A stretch of 7,440 nucleotides of DNA. Origin: Acidobacteriota bacterium (GTDB lineage Bacteria; Acidobacteriota; Terriglobia; Bryobacterales; JACQDG01). Shown in pieces: positions 5,808 through 7,440 of the stretch; position 1 is the stretch's first letter; the number at the start of each line of letters is the position of its first letter. The notes under the pieces are model-generated. The model saw nothing but the letters and a program-made list of their open reading frames with translations, was not told the origin of the DNA and searched no databases. Made by a program: the position numbers and the translations under genes. The DNA lies in NCBI GenBank assembly GCA_016201185.1, contig JACQDG010000408.1, positions 1 through 7,440 on the forward strand. Direction: 5' to 3'.

Positions 5808-6719
5808 ATGTTTATCAAGAGCATCATGCAGGACGGCCCCCAGGGGCGCCGGGGTCTTAAAGCTCAACCCGTGAGCCCTATTGGCGCCGCGCTGCTTGTT
5901 GTTTTTGCCCTCGCGGGGGCTATCACTAGCAGGGCCATGAACAACCAGCCTGCGCCGCTGGTGGCCGGGTTGTTGGTGGGCCTCTACTTGATGTTCGCTA
6001 TCAAGGTGGCGGACCAGTGGGAAAAGGTCGCCGTGCTGCGCCTGGGCCGCTACCAGGGCCTGCGCGGGCCGGGAGCCTTTCACATCATCCCGGTGGTGGA
6101 TAGCATCACCCGCTTCGTGGACCAGCGGGTGCGCGCCACGGATGTTTCGGCCGAGTCGGCCCTCACCCGCGATACCGTCCCGGTCAACGTGGACGCCATT
6201 GTCTTCTGGGTGGTGTGGAACGCGGAGAAGAGCATTCTGGAGGGGCAGAGCTTCTTCGACGCCATCACGCTGAGCGCGCAGACGGCGCTGCGGGAATCGA
6301 TCGGGCGGCATGAGCTGGCGCAGATGATCACGGAAAGGGAGTCGCTTGGCCGCGAGCTGCAGCGCATCCTTGACGAGAAGACCAATCCCTGGGGCATCAC
6401 CGTGCAGTCGGTGGAGATCCGCGACGTGCGGATCCCGCCGGCCTTGGAGGACGCCATGTCACGCCAGGCGCAGGCGGAACGGGAGCGGCAGGCCCGCATC
6501 ATCCTCGGCACGGCGGAAACCGAGATTTCGGAAAAGTTCGCCAAGGCCTCGGAGGTGTACCAGGACAACCAGATTGCCCTGCACCTGCGGGCCATGAACA
6601 TGCTCTATGAGGCGATCAAGGAGAAGGGCGCCATGGTGATCGTGCCATCGACAGCAGTTGAGACCATGGGGCTGGGAGGGATGCTGGGAACGGCCGCGCT
6701 GGCCCGGCCGCAGCAGTAG
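5808..6719 (+). CDS. Slipin / SPFH (Band 7, stomatin-like) membrane protein
   Basis: The protein has 303 residues from the ATG at 5808. Two hydrophobic segments, about 22-41 (SPIGAALLVVFALAGAITSR) and 49-65 (APLVAGLLVGLYLMFAI), anchor it or form a re-entrant hairpin. The SPFH/Band 7 domain follows at about 68-235: EKVAVLRLGRYQGLRGPGAF, HIIPVVDSI, TDVSAESALTRDTVPVNVDA, then the alanine- and arginine-rich helix EDAMSRQAQAERERQARI typical of slipins. The C-terminal region (236-303) continues as helix and ends in a small glycine-rich, hydrophobic stretch (MGLGGMLGTAALA). Slipins form large ring-like membrane oligomers and organise membrane microdomains. They usually pair with an NfeD partner or an associated membrane protease, and neither is visible here. 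The gene is the second of a GntR-slipin operon, with the regulator's stop 4 nt upstream. Confidence 0.93.
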   Translation: MFIKSIMQDGPQGRRGLKAQPVSPIGAALLVVFALAGAITSRAMNNQPAPLVAGLLVGLYLMFAIKVADQWEKVAVLRLGRYQGLRGPGAFHIIPVVDSITRFVDQRVRATDVSAESALTRDTVPVNVDAIVFWVVWNAEKSILEGQSFFDAITLSAQTALRESIGRHELAQMITERESLGRELQRILDEKTNPWGITVQSVEIRDVRIPPALEDAMSRQAQAERERQARIILGTAETEISEKFAKASEVYQDNQIALHLRAMNMLYEAIKEKGAMVIVPSTAVETMGLGGMLGTAALARPQQ

Positions 6720-6733
6720 GTTCTGCAAGATAG

Positions 6734-6751
6734 GGAGGAATTAGTTCCGCC
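6734..6751. terminator. Weak inverted repeat between convergent slipin and TetR genes
   Basis: GGAGGAA and TTCCGCC can pair as a 7-bp stem with one mismatch around a TTAG loop that includes the TetR stop codon. The two genes end only 21 nt apart. There is no uridine tract on either strand, so an intrinsic terminator is doubtful. Confidence 0.2.
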
Positions 6752-7394
6752 GCTTTCTCTTGCGGACTCCTGCCCGCCTGACCGTTCTCCCACCACGCCG
6801 CGCTTTTCGCGAATGGGCCCGATACGGCCCCAACAGCGTCTCGATGTCGTCCCGCAGCCATTGGGTCACCGTCCCCTCGCGAAGGATGGCCCAGCTCAGC
6901 ATGGAGCCGCTGCACATCGCTCCCAGAGCGCGCGCCAAACGCGCGGTATCACAAGGGCCTAGCTCACCGGCGGTCACCGCCTCGTCGAGCAGCGCGCGGT
7001 ACCCGGCCAGCGTGGACCGCGAGTTCTCCAGGGCCAGGCGGTGGAAATCCGGGTCAGTGAGATCGATCTCGAGGAAGGCAAGGCTGTTTGCCATCGCCTC
7101 CGGTGTCTCACACATATGGGTCATCTCCTCGAGTGAAGCGCATAGCGCCGCCAGCGGCGAAGGGTGGGCCGAGCGTAGGCGCGCAAAACACTCGTCCACC
7201 CCTGCCATGCCCTGCTCGGCCACGGCAAGCAGCAGACCGCGCTTGGAACCGAAGCGCTGGAGTAGGGTGGCCGGGGCCAGCCCGGCTTCGGCGGCCACGT
7301 CCGCCAGCGTGAGGCGGGCGGGACCGACCCGGGAGATGACACTGAAGGTGGCGGTCAGGACGTCGGCGTCCGGGGTGACCTTGCGGCGGCCCAC
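6741..7394 (-). CDS. TetR-family transcriptional regulator with a basic C-terminal tail
   Basis: This is a 217-residue protein from a GTG at 7394; no in-frame ATG lies immediately upstream. Residues about 10-57 are a TetR_N DNA-binding domain: VLTATFSVISRVGPARLTLADVAA, then EAGLAPATLLQRFGSKRGLL, with the usual helix-turn-helix at about 29-48. Residues 60-191 are an all-helical ligand-binding and dimerisation domain (FLEIDLTDPDFHRLALENSR, GELGPCDTARLARALGAMCS). The ligand cannot be told. Residues 193-217 form an unusual tail with 13 Lys or Arg in 25, ending RKRKRRN. The gene converges on the slipin gene, so it is not in that operon. Its likely target is a plus-strand gene starting right of the window, where a TTGACA is visible. 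A TATAAT 6 nt before the GTG suggests a leaderless message. Confidence 0.92.
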   Translation of the reverse strand: MGRRKVTPDADVLTATFSVISRVGPARLTLADVAAEAGLAPATLLQRFGSKRGLLLAVAEQGMAGVDECFARLRSAHPSPLAALCASLEEMTHMCETPEAMANSLAFLEIDLTDPDFHRLALENSRSTLAGYRALLDEAVTAGELGPCDTARLARALGAMCSGSMLSWAILREGTVTQWLRDDIETLLGPYRAHSRKARRGGRTVRRAGVRKRKRRN

Positions 7395-7400
7395 GAAGCC

Positions 7401-7406
7401 ATTATA
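7401..7406 (-). promoter_or_regulatory. Possible -10 box of the TetR gene, giving a leaderless transcript
   Basis: A perfect TATAAT on the minus strand ends 6 nt before the GTG at 7394, so transcription would start at or next to the start codon, and no Shine-Dalgarno is visible. No good -35 lies at 16-18 nt; TTGTCA is 22 nt upstream. Moderate support only. Confidence 0.4.
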
Positions 7407-7427
7407 AACGGTGGCTCACTTTTCTGC

Positions 7428-7433
7428 TTGACA
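7428..7433 (+). promoter_or_regulatory. Perfect TTGACA -35 hexamer at the right edge
   Basis: TTGACA on the plus strand lies about 34 nt from the TetR start, pointing away from it. A -10 would be expected near 7450-7456, outside the window. Divergent promoters beside a TetR gene are commonly its target. Without the -10 this is only suggestive. Confidence 0.4.
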
Positions 7434-7440
7434 ATAAATG

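Noticed and set aside
6760..7407. 215-codon plus-strand ORF
   Set aside because: Antisense to the TetR gene, which has a clear helix-turn-helix domain; the plus reading is Ser/Arg/Ala-rich with no domain.

Overview
This is a GC-rich bacterial window with ordinary chromosomal coding density. Its left three quarters hold a minus-strand operon of exported c-type cytochrome and beta-sandwich proteins. That gene set (planctomycete-type cytochrome, WD40, PPC-domain protein, DUF1549/DUF1553 protein) is best known from Acidobacteriota, especially the Solibacter/Bryobacter group, and from Planctomycetota and Verrucomicrobiota. Codon use and protein wording point to Acidobacteriota first, but this is inferred from memory of the families and was not tested by a search.

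Layout, in transcription order. Minus-strand operon from a promoter near 5264-5294: (1) a secreted mono-heme cytochrome c domain protein, 4748-5224; (2) a five-blade WD40 protein, 4041-4751, overlapping the first gene by GTGA; (3) an 800-residue exported protein with two PPC-like domains and Ig-like domains, 1642-4044, overlapping by ATGA; (4) a Big-domain, cytochrome and DUF1549 protein that starts at 1636 and runs off the left edge. Gene 4 has no stop codon inside the window, and a long but spurious ORF lies on its opposite strand. Diverging from this operon on the plus strand are a YtrA-type GntR repressor (5390-5803) and, 4 nt later, a slipin/SPFH membrane protein (5808-6719). A TetR regulator (6741-7394, minus) converges on the slipin gene. 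At the right edge a perfect TTGACA suggests a further plus-strand gene that the TetR protein may control.

How the parts may work together: the four minus-strand genes look like one periplasmic or cell-surface assembly with two or more c-hemes and many beta-sandwich modules. Its substrate is unknown. The GntR-slipin pair looks like a self-regulated membrane-stress or membrane-organisation unit. It shares its 165-bp promoter region with the cytochrome operon.

The oddest signal is the cytochrome/WD40 junction. The two ORFs read like pieces of a single cytochrome-WD40 fusion protein that has lost its first WD40 blades and shifted frame. The other points worth checking are the near-leaderless, palindrome-bearing GntR promoter, the absence of NfeD beside the slipin, and a strongly basic C-terminal tail on the TetR protein. 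I see no RNA gene, CRISPR array, insertion sequence or attachment site.
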